A stretch of DNA of 64,000 nucleotides from Amorphophallus konjac (GCA_022559845.1 CM040117.1:151470732-151534731); one strand, 5' to 3'. Positions 12,603 through 24,290 are shown, counted from the first letter of the stretch. The notes: generated by a model not told the origin, from the sequence alone. Made by a program: numbers and translations.

Positions 12603-15600
12603 TGTAGCAACCCTGATAAATGAATATTGAAATAAAATTAAAAACATATATATTAAAGAAGTAATATAGATAATAAGAATAGGGTTAGTTAGACAAAATA
12701 AAACAAATTAAAAATAACGCCTCTGAGTAAGGCGTTAATTTAAAAATAAACGCCTCTACAAACGGCGTGACTAAAGAAAGGACGCCCACGCATGTGGTCG
12801 TCAACTCTCACGCGACCAAATAGGCAAGAAAAGTAAACGCCCATGTCTTAGGCGTGTTTTAAAACACGAAACGCCCTTTGTCAAGGCGCTTTTTAAGAAA
12901 CGCCCTGATATAAGGCGTCAATTAAATAATACACGCCCTGACCAAAGGCGTTAATTCCATTCGTGAACCGTTCGAACCCAGAGCTTATCCAGGGAAAGAT
13001 TAACCTAATCTAGTAAGTGTCTATTAGAGTAAGGACTCTACTGGGGATATATTACCCTCAATCAAACACTACTCTTGTTAGGACTTCCAAAATCCTATAA
13101 ATAACATGTTCGATCGAACCCTAAAACCCATTTGATCGAACGTCTGCTGCTAGGTACGTAAAGAACAAACTGTTCTTCTTATCCCCTATTGTTTTTCTTG
13201 CTTCAGGTTACATGAAGAGCTAATGATTCTTCATCTCCTTTTCTTCTTCTTCCAGGTGGAGGAAGCCCTGTCGAAGAACAAGGGTTCTTCAAAACAAGTT
13301 CCTCCTGTTGATACTGCGGGTGGATTCGGTTGCTGTTGAAGCAACAGAACTTCTGCTCTCCTAGTCTTCACGATTCAAGTCTCCAAATCCATTATTAAGG
13401 TAGGTTTTCTCAAGTTATGGTAGCCCAAACAAAATTAATGCAAGAGATATATATATATAAGCATGACATGCATATGGTTTATTATAGTTTTAATATGTTT
13501 CTGTAATATTTTGAAAGAGACGCCCCTGTCTAGGGCGCTAATTTACAAGACACGACCCTGCCCAGGTCGTCAATTTCATATTTGACGCCCTGTACACAGG
13601 CGTTTATTTCATGTAAATGATTATCACCTAACTTAAGAACTGATTATCCATGCAATTACATGAAATCAATAATTGTTAACGGTTAAAAGTCAATAACCAT
13701 GAAACATCAAATCTAAAATACTGCATCTGAATTCCTGCCAATTTCCTGTCATGACTATATGATTGTTATCCTTGATTATCGTGCAAATCTTGCTTTTCTG
13801 GTATCTCTTGAATTCACGACCTAGACTAGGTCGTTTTCCATGTGTTAACGCCCCATCACAGGGCGTGAATTAAAAAGAAACGCCCCTTACTAGGGCGCGT
13901 ATCTGTTAAAAATCTTGGAATACATATTATGTGAAAATAAGAATTTAATGATTAACGCCCCTGCCAAGGGCGTGTTTTTGATAATTTCTGAAAATAAATA
14001 TGTTCTGAAAAATATTGTAAATAAAAAAGACGCCTTCTAATGTAGTCGTCTCATTGAAAAGAAACGCCCCTGTCCAGGGCGCGTTTTAGATAAATTATTG
14101 AATTATTGAAAATTCTGCAAAACGGACCATATGTAAACGCCCTTCTGTTAGGCGTTAATTACTTGAGAAACGACTTTACCTTCGTTATTTTCTGTAAACT
14201 GATTTTTTATCCTGATTCTGTTAACCGATGGTTCCAATTATTTATATAATATATATCGGCACTATTCTCCACTCCGTGAGTATAGTCCCACGTTTCACGA
14301 TTGTTTTATCGATCACACTCAATTCTCATTGACATACAAGCTCTCCATTGGACATTCCGTTCCTTTGGACTAGCGAGTTAGTCATAGAGACCTCCGTAAG
14401 ACTCCTCGTAGCCTTGGATTCCCTCAAGGCCGACTGAGCTGGTTGTACCCTAAAAACCCATTACACGATCATTGCCATGTCAATCTAAAGAAACATGGTA
14501 TACCGGCCCTTATGATTATACAAAGAGTATATCATAAGAAATTTTCAATGGGATGATGATATCATGCCATATCATGTCGTTCTAGCTTGTAAACCCCAAT
14601 TCTATGATAAGAATGAGGGTATCTTGCTTGATCTTATGTTCATGTGGACCTCAATTCTATATAAAGAATGTCCACATCGATTTATCATGGTACCTAAGTT
14701 AAGGGAACCATATTCTACCTAGTTTTATCGAACTCGTGATTATACCGTTATTATCGCCATTCTAGGTCCTTTGTCATATTTTTGGACTCTATTCTATCAA
14801 TGTTGTCATACGTATCTACAAGCTTGATTATTGAAATTCTATATTGGCTATATAAACAAGAGTGGATGTCAAAACACATGATAAATGCCTGCGCATATAG
14901 GGCCCGATCTGGTCCTGGGAGGAGCACCCGAAAGTACTTGTGCCCATGGGAGTTAAAATGATAAGGTATCTGGCATTATACCGAGTACTTGACTTGCTTG
15001 ATTGGACATTCCACACACATCTTGTACTTGAATCGTACTTGACTTTACATGAAATGCGTGGCCTGAAAAGGGGTAATTTGCTTGCTTGATACATGATAGC
15101 CAAAGTTCTTGACATGACTTGTTAAATGTACTCGCTTGAATATCTTGAATAAACTTGTTATCTTGTTGAAAGTTCATGGTAAGTTCATCTTATTTCCTTG
15201 ATACTACATTCTATCTATCCTATCGTTTTATGCGAGCATGCATAGCTTTATTGCATTCATGAAAATGTAATTACTTAAACCCCTTGCTAGTACTTGAGAT
15301 ATAATTTCCTACTGAGCGTTCGCTTATTCCGTTTGTCCCTTTGTACTTTTCAGGTAAGTCCGACGACGATGGAAGTCAATCGGATGGGAATGGTCAAGAG
15401 TGAAAGTGATAGAGCTTCTACAAGTGTCGTCTAGTTATTTCTATAGTTTTCTCGAGTCAACTATGTACTTTTCTTTTTATTAAACAGAGTATTGGATTTG
15501 TAATAGTCTATCCATTATGAAATAAAGGATTGGGTTATCTTGCTATTTTGCGCATCTCTATCTTCGTGTCGAATACTCGACCACTCTGATTGACATGATT

Positions 15601-15652
15601 GATATAGACACGTCGCGCATCTCCGGGTATCTTCCGCGCTCGGGGCGTGACA
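12603..15652 (+). repeat. Tekay element 3' LTR
   Basis: This 3050 bp direct repeat of 4944-7992 ends GGGCGTGACA and is followed by the target duplication TGCAG. It contains the same hairpin arrays (about 12714-12957 and 13517-14190) and TATA box. Several LTR differences fall in hairpins. At the last unit one arm is shortened by an indel (ACCTTCGTT against ACCTAAGTCGTT). Confidence 0.95.
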
Positions 15653-15659
15653 TGCAGCG

Positions 15660-16790
15660 TCAACTCTATAAGTCTATACAGTGGTTCAGCAAGTGTGTAC
15701 ATCGCTTAGTGTAAGCATGGCGAAGTCCAAAGTTTATACATTGCTGCTCTGCATTGGACTTAAAGTCCATACATTGACAAGCCTGTACAATGGCTGCAGC
15801 ATACTCGCATAAGTCTATACATTGCATCTTAGCATGTTTGCACAGCACACCATCAAGTCTGGACATTGGTTGCACTCAGAGTCTATTCACTGCTTCATGC
15901 GTTGCATTCTAAGTCTAGACAACATTGCACGATGAATCTTCATATTCAAAGTATGTACACTGGTCGAGCATTCAAGTCTGAACATTGGCCAAGTCTACAC
16001 ATCGGCACTGTAGCTTGCTTAGCTCAAGTCTACACATCGGCACTGTAGCTTGCTTAGCTCAAGTCTATACATCCGTTCGCACAGCACACGAACTCTATAC
16101 ATTACACTGTTCATGCACGGCACAGCAAGTCTGCACAACGTCCGTCTCTGTTAACGTCTAAGGCTTTGAGCAAAGTCTATACAGACCCCACCGTCTCATT
16201 CAGCGTCTTAGGCTTGCCAAGTCCATACATCGGACTGTTCATGCAGTGTCTTGGTGAAGTCCACACATCGTTGTGGTCTATGCATCTCACAAGTCTATAC
16301 ACTCTTCGGTTGGCTTCAACTGAAGTCTGTACATTGGGAGCTTTACCAACGTTGCCTTGCCAAAGTCTACACACTGTGAATCTTCAAGTCTGTATAGACT
16401 TCGCCTTGTTTCAAGTCTGTACATCGTCCAGCTCTTTGGCAAAGTCTACACATCTTAAAGTCTGTACATCACTGTAGCTGCATCGTCTTGGTCATCGTCT
16501 CACTCGAGTAAGTCTGTATATCGTTGGCCAAGTCTGAACAGTGCATCTTGCGTCTTATTTAGCGTCTCTATTTGTGTCTTACTGTTGAAGTCTGTACATC
16601 GTTTCACTGTTAAAGTCTATACAGACTTCAGCGTCTCATGCAGCGTCTCTGTTGAAGTCAAAGTCTGTACAGCCCTTTCGCTTGGCAAGTCTATACATTG
16701 GCCTCAGCTTTCAAAGTCTGTACACTGCATTCGCCTTCACAAGTATATACATCGCTTTAGCTTCGCAGAGTCTATACAAAGTGTCGACAC
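15660..16790 (+). repeat. AAGTCTRTACA motif array in copia A LTR
   Basis: About 36 degenerate copies of AAGTCTRTACA (variants AAGTCTACACA, AAGTCCATACA, AAGTCTGAACA) recur every 20-45 bp, most followed by TCG, TTG or CTG. At about 16613-16630 and 16390-16403 the motif meets its own reverse complement (AAGTCTATACAGACTT, AAGTCTGTATAGACTT), so the unit is half of a palindrome. The array ends about 200 bp before the TATA box. Confidence 0.9.
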
Positions 16791-16996
16791 CAAATTGATG
16801 AGTTTCTGTCTGACTGTCTGACAGGTGCCTCTGCTCGTGAAGCTTAAGGAGGGCACGTGATCCCAGGGGTGATCAGATGGTGACACATGGAAGCAGCCCA
16901 TTACAGGATGCTGCCATGTGGATGAAGCTGCCTCGGATCTGGCGAATTCCTTGGGCGGGAAAACGTGGAAGCCACGCGCCCAGGGGCTGCTGCTGC

Positions 16997-17004
16997 TATA
17001 TATA
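16997..17004 (+). promoter_or_regulatory. TATA box in copia A LTR
   Basis: CTATATATACG lies downstream of the motif array, after a GC-rich stretch (CACGTGATCCCAGGGG near 16853 contains a G-box-like CACGTG). It is followed at 17085-17160 by a GAAGA-rich purine tract. Confidence 0.6.
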
Positions 17005-17324
17005 CGAGCCTTCTTCCACAGAAGAAGACTGATCGAGTTGGCAAGAGGTGAAGTCCATACAGAGAGCCACGATCCAGACAGAGAGTGAAAGAAGAAGAGA
17101 AAGAAGAGAAAGAAGAGAAAGAAGAGAAAGAGAGAAAGAAAGAGAGACAGTGAGATCGAGAGAAGAAGAGTGAAGTCTAAAGATTTATTTACTGGACCGT
17201 GGATCAAATCCAGGCCAGTCTGCTCTGTTGAGAGCTATATTGTGTTTTTCATTTACAGCTTTCCGATTGCCGCCTTGCTCTGTTTTTCATTTTCCTTTAT
17301 ATATTTCTTCAAGCTGTTTGTCAG

Positions 17325-17605
17325 CGGAGCAAGCTGTGAGGCTCAGCGTTTGCAGTGGAGGATTCCACTAGACGGCCAAGCTGTATTGCCCAGCGGTTTG
17401 CAGAGGTGCTGCCTCTGGACGGGTAAGCTGTAATCCCCAGCGGTTTGCAGTGGTGGATTCCACTGGACAGCAAGCTATGTTGCTCAGCGGGCGAGGAGGA
17501 TTCCTCGGACGGCAAGCTGTGTTGCCCAGCAGATGTATGACAAGCTGTGATGCCCAGCTATTCAAGCTGTGAGTCAGCAGGAAGCCACACTCGGGTTGAG
17601 TGTGG
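17325..17605 (+). other. stem-loop chain in copia A LTR (R/U5)
   Basis: A tandem series alternates two hairpin types. Type one is GCTG...CAGC (seven or so copies, as in GCTGTATTGCCCAGC). Type two has variable stems: AGTGGA/TCCACT, AGAGG/CCTCT, CAGTGG/CCACTG, CGAGGA/TCCTCG. The last hairpin has stems CCACACTC and GAGTGTGG (17585-17605) and touches GGGTGGATGTAGG. The spacer AGCGGTTTG recurs. Confidence 0.8.
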
Positions 17606-18026
17606 GGTGGATGTAGGTCTGCTGGACCGAACCACCTAAAAACCTCTGTGCAGTGGTTTGATTTCTTCATCTGTTTTATTGCTTCCGCTAGATGCTTGCT
17701 TTGGGGCGCTTTGGTTTGATGTTCTATAAGTGTTCATCTATTTGCTGCACACACTATATGTTTGACTGTGGTTTGATTTCTTTTATCTGAATTCGCTAGA
17801 TGAATGCTAGGAGCGCCTCAATTGGGTTTTCTGTCTAAATGTGTTAAGGCACAAGCTTCTTTGATTTGAAACAGTCTACAGTTTAGACTTACTTAGGTTC
17901 GCTCTATACATCTGCAATTATTTTTTAATTCCGCATCTCTGATTGCTTAAGATTTAGTTTGAGCGAAAAATTTTAAAGGGCTATATTCATTCACCCCCCC
18001 TATGAATACTTGCACCGAACCCAACA

Positions 18027-19995
18027 TTTCTTTCATCTTTCTCTGCTGCTCGAGCGGGCTTCACACTTCTTTGGAGCTTTTCAATTCTTTCTTTGAGTTG
18101 AAGGAGCAGACCCACGCGAGTAAGGGCTTCTTCTATCTTCAGGCGAGGAGGGGAAGAAGCTGTGTGTCTCTTTCTGCCAAATATTCTTCTTACAAGGGGT
18201 GAAAGACCCAATTTTTTTGGGTGGGCTCGTCCGTGGATGACGCCCCTTGGGATTTCCCGACGGCGGTTAATTTCCATCCGTCTATCCCTCCGAAGTAGGC
18301 GGCGATTCCTTCGGAACTAGAGGAGGAGATTAGGGTTCTCCAGGAGAATGGTCGGACGACCGCCGAGTTGATGACTGCGGTCAATATCGAGGATTATCCC
18401 TCCCGTGCGTTGTCGTCTCAAGGTGAGAACCTTAAGATTCCGCGTTGCTACTTTCAGGCCGGGCACATAGGCTCTATTCTGACGTTCTGACTTCCGCTGC
18501 TCAGATTCTAGGCGGATGAATGACGAGGGGGAACAGCCGTCGGAGCAGGAGATCGTAGATCCGGAGGAGATGCCTGCTTCAAGTGAACCCCAAGTGTCCG
18601 GGGACCCTTCCTGCGTGCGAGACCGGGGCAAGCAGATTGCTCGGGGAGATGTTCCCGAGTGCCACGGGGCCAAGCGCAAGGATCCAGGGGAGCAGCTGCT
18701 CCTGTCTTCGATGAAGGCCTGGACCGCTGAGAAGAAGTGGTTGAAGAAGGCGGGAGTCTCCCGTCCGACCGAGGATCATGCTCGCCTGATCGAGGGGCGC
18801 GCCCGCTTGGTCGAGGAGCGCTCAGCTGAGGAAGTCCGCTACCAAGATCTCCCGTCTGTCGAGCCAGAGACGGATGCCGCTGGTGGGGGAGGTGTTGCCG
18901 AGCCTGACAGGCTGCAGACCGAGGCGATGGCCTCCGGATGCCCGACTGAGGTTGGTGGGGCACAGGTCGAGGCAGCATCTCAGTCCGTGCCGAGCTCTGT
19001 CGTCCCTAGAGTGGGGGCGCTAGGGGGGTGCTTCGGTCCTGGCTCTTCCAGAGAGGATTCCTCCTCCCACAGTGGGTGCACCTTTCGCCCGGGCTTCCCT
19101 ATATCAACGGTGCCGATCCTTGGTGCCTTCGTTGAATCGGGAAGAAATCAGGCGCGGTCCCCCCTCTTTGCTCTTCGAGAGGGTTATGAAGGGTGGTTTG
19201 ATCATGGCCCAGCTGGGGGTTGAGATAATCGATTTCTTTGCTCAACGGGACAATGAAGAGAGGTCCCTTTCTCGGGCTCATGCTGAGTCTGACCGGAAGA
19301 TCAATCAATTGACTTCCGAGCTTGAAATCTCTCGGCGGGAGGCCACCTCATTTCGGGCCCAGCTCCGGTCGAGCCAAGAAGAGGCTCGGACACTGGTCGA
19401 TCAGCTGGCCCAGGCTCGCTATATGGCCGACCTGAAGGGCGAGCTCCTGGAAGAGGAGCGTCAGTCTCAGGTCAAACGCTCCGAGCAGTGGAGGGCCGAG
19501 CGGGAGGAGCTTAGCAACCAAGTCCGGGGGGCTGAGGGGGTGCGGGAGGAAGCCGAGGTCACGCGGACTGAGGCTGAGGCGAAGCTGTCCGAGACCGAGA
19601 GGAAGTTGCTCGAGGCCGAGCAGAGAATAGCCGAGCTTGAGAAGGAGGCCGAGCGAGCTGAGGCGGAGGCGATAGAACGATACAGAGGTTCGGAGGGCTA
19701 TCACGCAACTCTTGAGAAGGCTGCCTTCTCCTATTATGAGCCAGGCTACCATCGGGGGCTGCGGAAGGGATTTGCCCAAGGTTATTATCGTCGAGCGGTC
19801 GTCGAGGCCCAGCAACTGGTGTCTGACGAGCTTATCTTTTCGACCGGGCAACGCTATGACTCGGACGCGGATACTACCGATTCTTCCTCTTCGACGTCGA
19901 GCGAAGGAGACCGTGGGGATGCCTGCAGCTCGACAGAGGGATCTCCAACTCCGGTCACCTCTAGAGGGTACGCGGTCAAGGCAGTTCCCACATAA
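18027..19995 (+). pseudogene. antisense extra ORF of the Retand element (putative gypsy-type transposon domain, then coiled coil)
   Basis: It is encoded on the strand opposite gag-pol. The first part (18027-18489) reads SFFELKEQTHASKGFFYLQA, then SYKG, a TGA, and KTQFFWVG; a further stop follows at about 18297. This resembles the plant domain often annotated as putative gypsy type transposon. In another frame 18516-19223 gives an acidic linker, and 19072-19995 gives a long Glu/Arg coiled coil followed by YYEPGYHRGLRKGFAQGYYR and a Ser/Asp-rich tail. The 5' end is lost to copia A. At least two stops and frame changes, or introns, separate the parts. Extra antisense ORFs between pol and the 3' LTR are known in Tat-lineage elements; their function is unknown to me. 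Confidence 0.65.
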
Positions 19996-21346
19996 GTGGG
20001 GTCAGTGTCTGGATCGGCCGTCACCGAGGGTACCGGGGGCAGATCCCCTAACGCTGAGGATCCTCCAGCTGCTGAACCTCAAGAAAGGTTGCGGGCCTCT
20101 TAGAGTCCTCCTGGTTCCATAGGCTAGGAGGAAAACAAGTTCGATGCGCCAGCTCTTTTGTAACCTTTCTCTCTTTTTTTTTGTTGCCATGTAAGATTGG
20201 CCCTTGCGATATGTAATGGCAGTAGTATTTAGTACAAAGTTTACTGTTTCTTACCACCTTTGGCGCGATTTGACCATCAGATCTGTAGTTGCTAAAAATG
20301 TGGGGATTTTATTTGCAGATATCTCGTGTGCGGCGACTATCGCAATACTGGCGCCTTTCCGACTTTCCATGCCTTGAATGACTTGCCATTTCGCGTGTTC
20401 CCAGGCAAAGGTCATTGGAGGGAGGGACGAAGCAACTGTCCCTTGGGGAAGGGTTGCCACCGTTCACATTTTTTTGAGGGGAGGATCACTTAAGGCGAGC
20501 GTTCCCCCTGCCGGCCTATAAGAAAGGTCCCGGAGGACGCCTCAACTTCTCTTCAATGCTTAAGGCTTTTCTTGCAGTTCTTCCTTTTTCTCCCTTCTTA
20601 CGAATTGCTTGTCTCTGTGCTGGGGAGTTATCAGCGAAACATGGGAGGCGATTCGGAAGACGATAATCTTGGCGGCCGCCGTAGGTGCTCGTTCTACTTT
20701 GGCGTGGAAGAAGGGACATCGCGTAGTAGCGCGCCTGTTCCCGACAGCATGACCGCCGCCACCATCTTAGGAGGAAGGTAGAAGCGGAGGGAGGTTCAAG
20801 GAAGGAGGGCGTCCGGTACGGTGGCCTCACCCTGCTCCTTCCTCACCTTTGCCTGCTTCTCCCTCCTCTTCCATCCCCGCCGTCCCCCTTCTTTCTCCCT
20901 CTTCTGCTCTTCAACCAACTTCTTCCCTCTTCTTTCACTCTTTGGAGGATGCCTTCATCCTTGATCGCACCACTTGGAGGTGCTTGCTTTCTGTTCGGCT
21001 TCCGTCCTCCTTCCAAAGAGTTGGCAGAGGAGGCCTTCACTTGTTTTTCTTCCTTTCCTTCCTCTGATATCTTTTTTTCTGAGTTTTCTGAGCGAACAAG
21101 GTCAACTGCCCCGTTATCCGAGCCAATTTCTACACTGGGTAGAGTCAGTGGCTCGGCCTGGGGGTGCTAGCCATGTCCGCACCGAGTCACCAGTTCGTGT
21201 TGTAGTATAAGTGGATGTAGTATTTTTACTTTTGATACGCACTATATTGGTTGTGGCCTATCTGATGTATGAAAAGACATTAATGAAAAGAAAATTGTAG
21301 CCAAAGAAAGTTGTCGCCATTTGTTGCTTACATGTTTGTAAAAAGC
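19996..21346. other. spacer between antisense ORF and integrase of the Retand element
   Basis: The two genes converge here tail to tail. I see no conserved ORF. A T-rich run follows the antisense ORF (20166-20185), and a C/T-rich tract occupies about 20830-20945. Both could belong to 3' ends of the opposing transcripts, but no clear poly(A) signal decides it. Confidence 0.4.
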
Positions 21347-22433
21347 TCAAAAATAAAACTTTCGTAATGTTGTTGCATTCCATGTCCGGGGGATAGGCGT
21401 TCCTTCCATGGTAGACAATCGATATGCCCCTTTCCCGAGCATCTCGGCCACTCGGTAGGGGCCTTCCCAATTAGGGGCCAGCTTCCCCACCACCTCCAAT
21501 GGTCGAGAGGCTTCGGCTTTTCTTAGGAGGAAGTCTCCTGGATGAAAATGTCTGTCTCGGACTTTGGCGTTGTAATATCAAGTAAGGCGCCGCTGATATT
21601 CCATGGCTCGGATGCTCGTGATCTCCCTTATCTCGCTTGTCATATCGAGGTTTTCTAGCAGTTTTTACTCATTTGCCTCGGGCGAGAAGTTGATGACTAT
21701 GAGAGATGGGCAGCTAACTTCCAAAGGAATCACGGCGTCCGTGCCGTACACCAACTGGAAAGGAGTCTCACCGGTGGCGGTTCTTGGAGTAGTTCGGTGC
21801 GACCATAGTACGCTTGGCAATTCCTCGACCCAGTTACCCTTGGCCTTACCGAGCCTGGCCTTCATGCCTTTTAGTATAGTTTTGTTGGCACTTTCGACCA
21901 GTCCATTAACCTGAGGGTGGGCTACCGAAGTGAAGTGGTTGCGAATGTGAAGGTCGGCGCATTTGTTCCTGAAGTAATGGGAATTAAATTGTAGACCATT
22001 ATCGCTCACAATCACTCGGGGGATGCCAAAACGACAGATGATCGATTTCCATACGAAGCTCCATACGATCGACTCGGTAATCCTAGCGGTGGCTTCGACT
22101 TCAATCCATTTCGTAAAATAATCGATGTCGACGATAACGAACTTCTTCTAGGCTTGGGCCGCGGGAAACGGCCCCAAGATGTCGATCCCCCACCGAGCAA
22201 AAGGGTATGGCTTGGTAAGGGTGACGAGCTCTGAGACAGGTTGATGGACCAGATGATTGAAGCGTTGGCATGGGTCGCACCTTTGTACGTAGGCCGAGCA
22301 ATTGCGTTGGAGAGTGGGCCACCAGTAGCCTTGTCGCAACAAGATCCTGGCGAGCGCTCTTCCTCCTTGATGTGCACCACAGACGCCTTCGTGGACCTCT
22401 TGAATTGCTCGGTCGGCTTCCTCGATACCGAGG
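21347..22433 (-). pseudogene. Retand integrase (C-terminal part of pol)
   Basis: Running from 22433 down: IEEADRAIQEVHEGVCGAHQ and CSAYVQRCDPCQRFNH form the zinc-binding HHCC region. Then come WGIDILGPFP, a break near 22150, VSDNGLQFNS at about 22000, NGLVESANKTILKG, and the C-terminal GDFLLRKAEASRPLEV...KLAPNWEGPYRV ending at a TGA at 21347. Stops in the frame (for example near 21570 and 22150) show decay. The family role is insertion of element DNA. The N-terminal side is cut from RNase H by solo LTR C. Confidence 0.85.
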
Positions 22434-24120
22434 TGTTGGGTTCGTGGCACTCCCTCTTGGTCTTTACTAATGGTTTTGATGATTACAATATATTGTGTGG
22501 TTTGCGTTTGTGCTGAAGTGAAGATCATGTGTGCGTGTTTTATGGAAAACGTCTTGATGCTCACATGTTGATATCTTGCTTTGCAGGTTTGGCATGCATA
22601 TCATTTATAGGTGCAATTCTGTTCTATGGAGTTGATGTTTGCTTAATATGCATTGACCTTGGTCTCTTGATGCACTCCATACACTATATTTTTCATTGAG
22701 GAAATCATGTTTTCATAGAAGGTCATAAGACATTTTATCTTGATTAAATGGGATTGGATGTCCTTGGGTTGAACCGGACTACCTTTAGGCAGATTCTTTA
22801 TTTTCCACTGCAAGGGTCGACCCCTGGCTCTTTTGAGCCTTGTTCCTTGTTTTGGATTGTTTAGATGGTAACAAGTCTTGGTTCCTTCATGCAGAAATCT
22901 GATTAATTTTGTATGTGAAACTGGTTTCCATGTTGGTTTAAATGATGGGTTTAAGTAAAGGAAATTCATGTCTAAGTGCCTTTGAACGAGGTCTAATGAT
23001 CCTTATTTGGCTGGTCTTGTATTGGTTGAGCTGCTTTGTTTTTAACTGAATCTGGAATCATTGAACTGATAAGCTTATACACTCATGGATGTTATGTCTC
23101 GGTTTGCATGCTTAATTCATATAAGATGCCAATATGAGTTTAGATTGTTCTCAACTGAACTTGTAGACATGGGGGGCATGATGAATTTGTGTTAAAGCTG
23201 GATCACCGAAATCACATTTGAAATGAGAACTCTAGAATGATCTGAATTCGATAATAGTGATTCTATTGTGCTCATAGCTATATTTTTGAGATACAAATCT
23301 GCAGGTTCTTAATTGAAGAGAAAAACATGGCTGGAGAAGTGTTTTGAAATTGGTTTCTTCAAATGGATTGAGAGTGAGCTAATCACTCTTATATATGGCT
23401 GCACTTCAGTATATGAAAATGTAGGTTGAAGGTTTTTCAGATTGCTCTGAATTTGCTAAACTATTTTTGAACTGAACTTTGAATGGGGTTGGACTGAATT
23501 TTGAAAGCTTTGACTGAACTTGGAAATGTGTGTTGGTCACATGAATGGCCATCTTTGAGCTGAATTTGAAATGCCTTACATCTAATCAATTTGGTTTAAT
23601 GTTTGATTGATTTATATGTGATGTTGAATATTTAAGGGTTGCTAACAATGAATCGGATGAGTTCAGTTGGCTCTAGACCAAATTCATAGTTCATGTGTGA
23701 ACTGATATGAAATCTAGGTGGCCTAGATATGATTCATATGCTGATAGTCAGTTGTGCATGAATTAACTCTTCATATGAGAGTTTGAGCCGTAGATGAATT
23801 GCATAATTGGTGGAAAAGTGGTTTGTGAATCTCCTTTGCATTAACAGAAAATTGACATGAATCTGAGCCTCTTCAAGTGCAGGTTTAATTATGTACACCA
23901 ATCCTTGAAGTCATGGTAAGATCTTATTTCTACTGAATTTCGATGTGCCTAGATTGGGCTTAATCTCTTTCTCATGTATGTGGGTTAATTTGGATCCACG
24001 TACAAGAGATAAATGTCAATTTTGATGCACCTCACTGCATGTAGTCTTGATAGTTTTCATATCTTAGCTGCATGTTATTCTATTGGCGGAAAAAAATATA
24101 TTTCACATTGGCTTCAGTAA

Positions 24121-24290
24121 GTGTCGACTCTAGGAGTCGACACCTACTTGCTAGGGGGCTGTGTTTAACGCTGGACAGAACACTGTCCAGGAGGTGTCGA
24201 CTCCAAGAGTCAACACCCAGCCTGTGTGTCCCTTTATCTCGTTTGGGATAGAACATGAAGTATTTGGTGTCGACTCCAAGAGTCGACACC
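24121..24290 (+). repeat. GTCGAC palindromes in LTR C
   Basis: Three copies of an inverted repeat with arms GTGTCGACTC and GAGTCGACAC and a 3-4 nt centre occur at 24121-24143, 24194-24216 and 24267-24290. The middle copy has one mismatch (GTCAAC). Spacing is about 73 bp. Confidence 0.9.

Larger units (their letters stand above)
4944..15652 (+). mobile_element. Tekay-type Ty3/gypsy chromovirus, full-length copy
   Basis: A 10.7 kb element has two LTRs of about 3.05 kb that start TGTAGCAACCC and end GGGCGTGACA, a PBS, gag-pol with a C-terminal chromodomain-like end, and a polypurine tract. It is flanked by the 5 bp duplication TGCAG (4939-4943 and 15653-15657). By eye the LTRs differ at about 18 substitutions and two small indels, roughly 0.6 percent, which points to a recent insertion. 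Two in-frame stops interrupt pol. The Tekay assignment rests on domain order (protease, RT, RNase H, integrase, chromodomain) and on the C-terminal sequence style. Confidence 0.95.
1..18026 (+). mobile_element. Ty1/copia Sirevirus-like element A (3' half, interrupted by Tekay)
   Basis: The visible part is a gag remnant, a long non-coding 3' internal region, a polypurine tract and one LTR. The LTR starts TGTTGTACCCC at 4585 and ends ACCCAACA at 18026, giving TGTTG...CAACA inverted ends. A Ty3/gypsy element (4944-15652) splits the LTR. The 5' LTR and 5' end lie left of the window. No protease, integrase, RT or RNase H can be read between the gag end (2298) and the polypurine tract, so this copy is non-autonomous or has lost pol. 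Its right end lies inside the antisense ORF of a Retand element. Assignment to Sireviruses rests on the gag with zinc knuckles ending in a GPKTSWVP motif, on the repeated GGGGGAG purine tracts, and on the ATCATCAAAAAGGGG tract before the LTR. Confidence 0.75.
15653..18026 (+). repeat. LTR of copia A, second segment
   Basis: It starts with the duplicated target TGCAG, resumes the 33 bp repeat, and runs through a motif array, a TATA box, a stem-loop chain and a U5 that ends CACCCCCCCTATGAATAC and then CCCAACA. With 4585-4943 the LTR totals about 2.73 kb. Confidence 0.75.

Noticed and set aside
15660..16790. Regularly spaced short repeats, CRISPR-like at first sight
   Set aside because: Repeat units are 10-11 bp, degenerate and irregularly spaced, and they lie inside a retrotransposon LTR of a plant genome.
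18508..18978. 156-codon minus-strand ORF opposite the antisense ORF
   Set aside because: It is Arg/Pro/Ser-rich shadow coding of a GC-rich plus-strand frame and has no domain.
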